Shown: positions 6,294 to 6,565 of the stretch, piece by piece
Numbering within the stretch: the first letter of the stretch is position 1
Layout: each line of letters opens with the position of its first letter
From: Bacillota bacterium
GTDB lineage: Bacteria; Bacillota_I; Bacilli_A; Acholeplasmatales; Acholeplasmataceae
Assembly (NCBI GenBank): GCA_023458995.1
Contig: JAEWVV010000121.1
Location: forward strand, 1 to 6,565
Direction: 5' to 3'
Length of the DNA stretch: 6,565 nucleotides
Position numbers and translations under genes: made by a program
Notes under the pieces: model-generated
The model's database searches: none
Told to the model about the DNA's origin: nothing
Seen by the model: the letters and a program-made list of their open reading frames with translations, nothing else

Positions 6294-6565
6294 CAGTTTT
6301 CGAATCATATCAAAAGCCTTAAGATAGACAGGTCTCATCCGGTCCTCAGAAACCATATCCATGACACGATCAAGATCAAACCAACGTACATCTTGATGTT
6401 CTTCTGGATTGTGTTTAGGTATCTCATTCTCATCAGCAATCAGTAAATAAGTCGCATTTAAGTGGAGATGATCCGGAACATAAATGCCCTTTTTAATGTG
6501 GTTTTGTACATAAATTACATCAATGGTAAAGATATTCTTATCATATGGAACAATCGATTCTAATC
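6279..6565 (-). CDS. Nudix hydrolase, C-terminal 94 residues (start beyond window)
   Basis: The minus-strand frame is open from the window edge to the TAA at 6279-6281, giving 94 residues. The segment FTIDVIYVQ, then DHLHLNATYLLIADE, then NPEEHQDVRWFDLDRV has the strand pattern of the C-terminal half of a Nudix fold: the H-x-H/YLL-x-AD strand after the Nudix helix and the closing E-x-x-x-V-x-WF-x-L motif. Nudix enzymes hydrolyse nucleoside diphosphates linked to another group. The catalytic Nudix box itself (GX5EX7REUXEEXGU) lies upstream of the window, so activity and substrate cannot be judged. A charged helix ends the protein (AFDMIRKLKEEL). The gene is followed by its own terminator and then by the membrane methyltransferase on the same strand. 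Confidence 0.85.
   Translation of the reverse strand, partial: LESIVPYDKNIFTIDVIYVQNHIKKGIYVPDHLHLNATYLLIADENEIPKHNPEEHQDVRWFDLDRVMDMVSEDRMRPVYLKAFDMIRKLKEEL

Noticed and set aside
1..6565. Possible defence system, mobile element or CRISPR array
   Set aside because: No transposase, integrase, toxin, nuclease or Cas-like protein and no regularly spaced repeats; every gene belongs to a familiar chromosomal family.

Overview
The window is A+T-rich and looks like part of a bacterial chromosome from a low-GC, Firmicute- or Mollicute-related lineage. Acholeplasma/Izemoplasma-like organisms are my best guess, made from composition and gene style rather than from a marker gene. The standard genetic code is in use: all 20 tryptophans of the PEP carboxykinase are TGG and that gene ends at TGA at the length expected for its family. 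I see no tRNA, rRNA, CRISPR array, insertion sequence or phage gene.

Layout: (1) On the + strand, 1-836 holds the C-terminal part of a hybrid sensor histidine kinase (ATPase domain plus receiver domain). (2) A short perfect hairpin at 835-861 ends this gene and, in the other direction, the converging minus-strand operon. (3) On the minus strand, read from 3583 down to 866, lies a tight three-gene unit: a membrane diguanylate cyclase (GGDEF), an O6-methylguanine-DNA methyltransferase (ogt) and an M20-family amidohydrolase. It has a good promoter at 3609-3637, a 17-base gap between genes 1 and 2, and an 8-base overlap between genes 2 and 3. (4) Upstream, also on the minus strand, is a GTP-type phosphoenolpyruvate carboxykinase (pckG) with its own terminator at 3654-3684, preceded by a membrane methyltransferase of the isoprenylcysteine/phospholipid methyltransferase group. 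The gap between these two is only 23 bases and shows no terminator, so they are probably transcribed together. (5) The right edge (6279-6565, minus strand) carries the C-terminal 94 residues of a Nudix hydrolase, whose terminator stem begins inside its own last codons.

How they fit together: two signalling proteins (hybrid kinase and diguanylate cyclase) sit next to each other but on converging transcripts. The rest are housekeeping or metabolic enzymes: DNA alkylation repair, acyl-amino-acid or peptide hydrolysis, the PEP/oxaloacetate interconversion, a membrane-bound methyl transfer, and nucleotide-diphosphate hydrolysis. I found no convincing new defence or mobile system. The points most worth checking are the altered inhibitory site of the GGDEF protein, its unassigned multi-pass sensor region, and its coupling to a DNA-repair gene. 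All gaps between genes are shorter than 110 bases.
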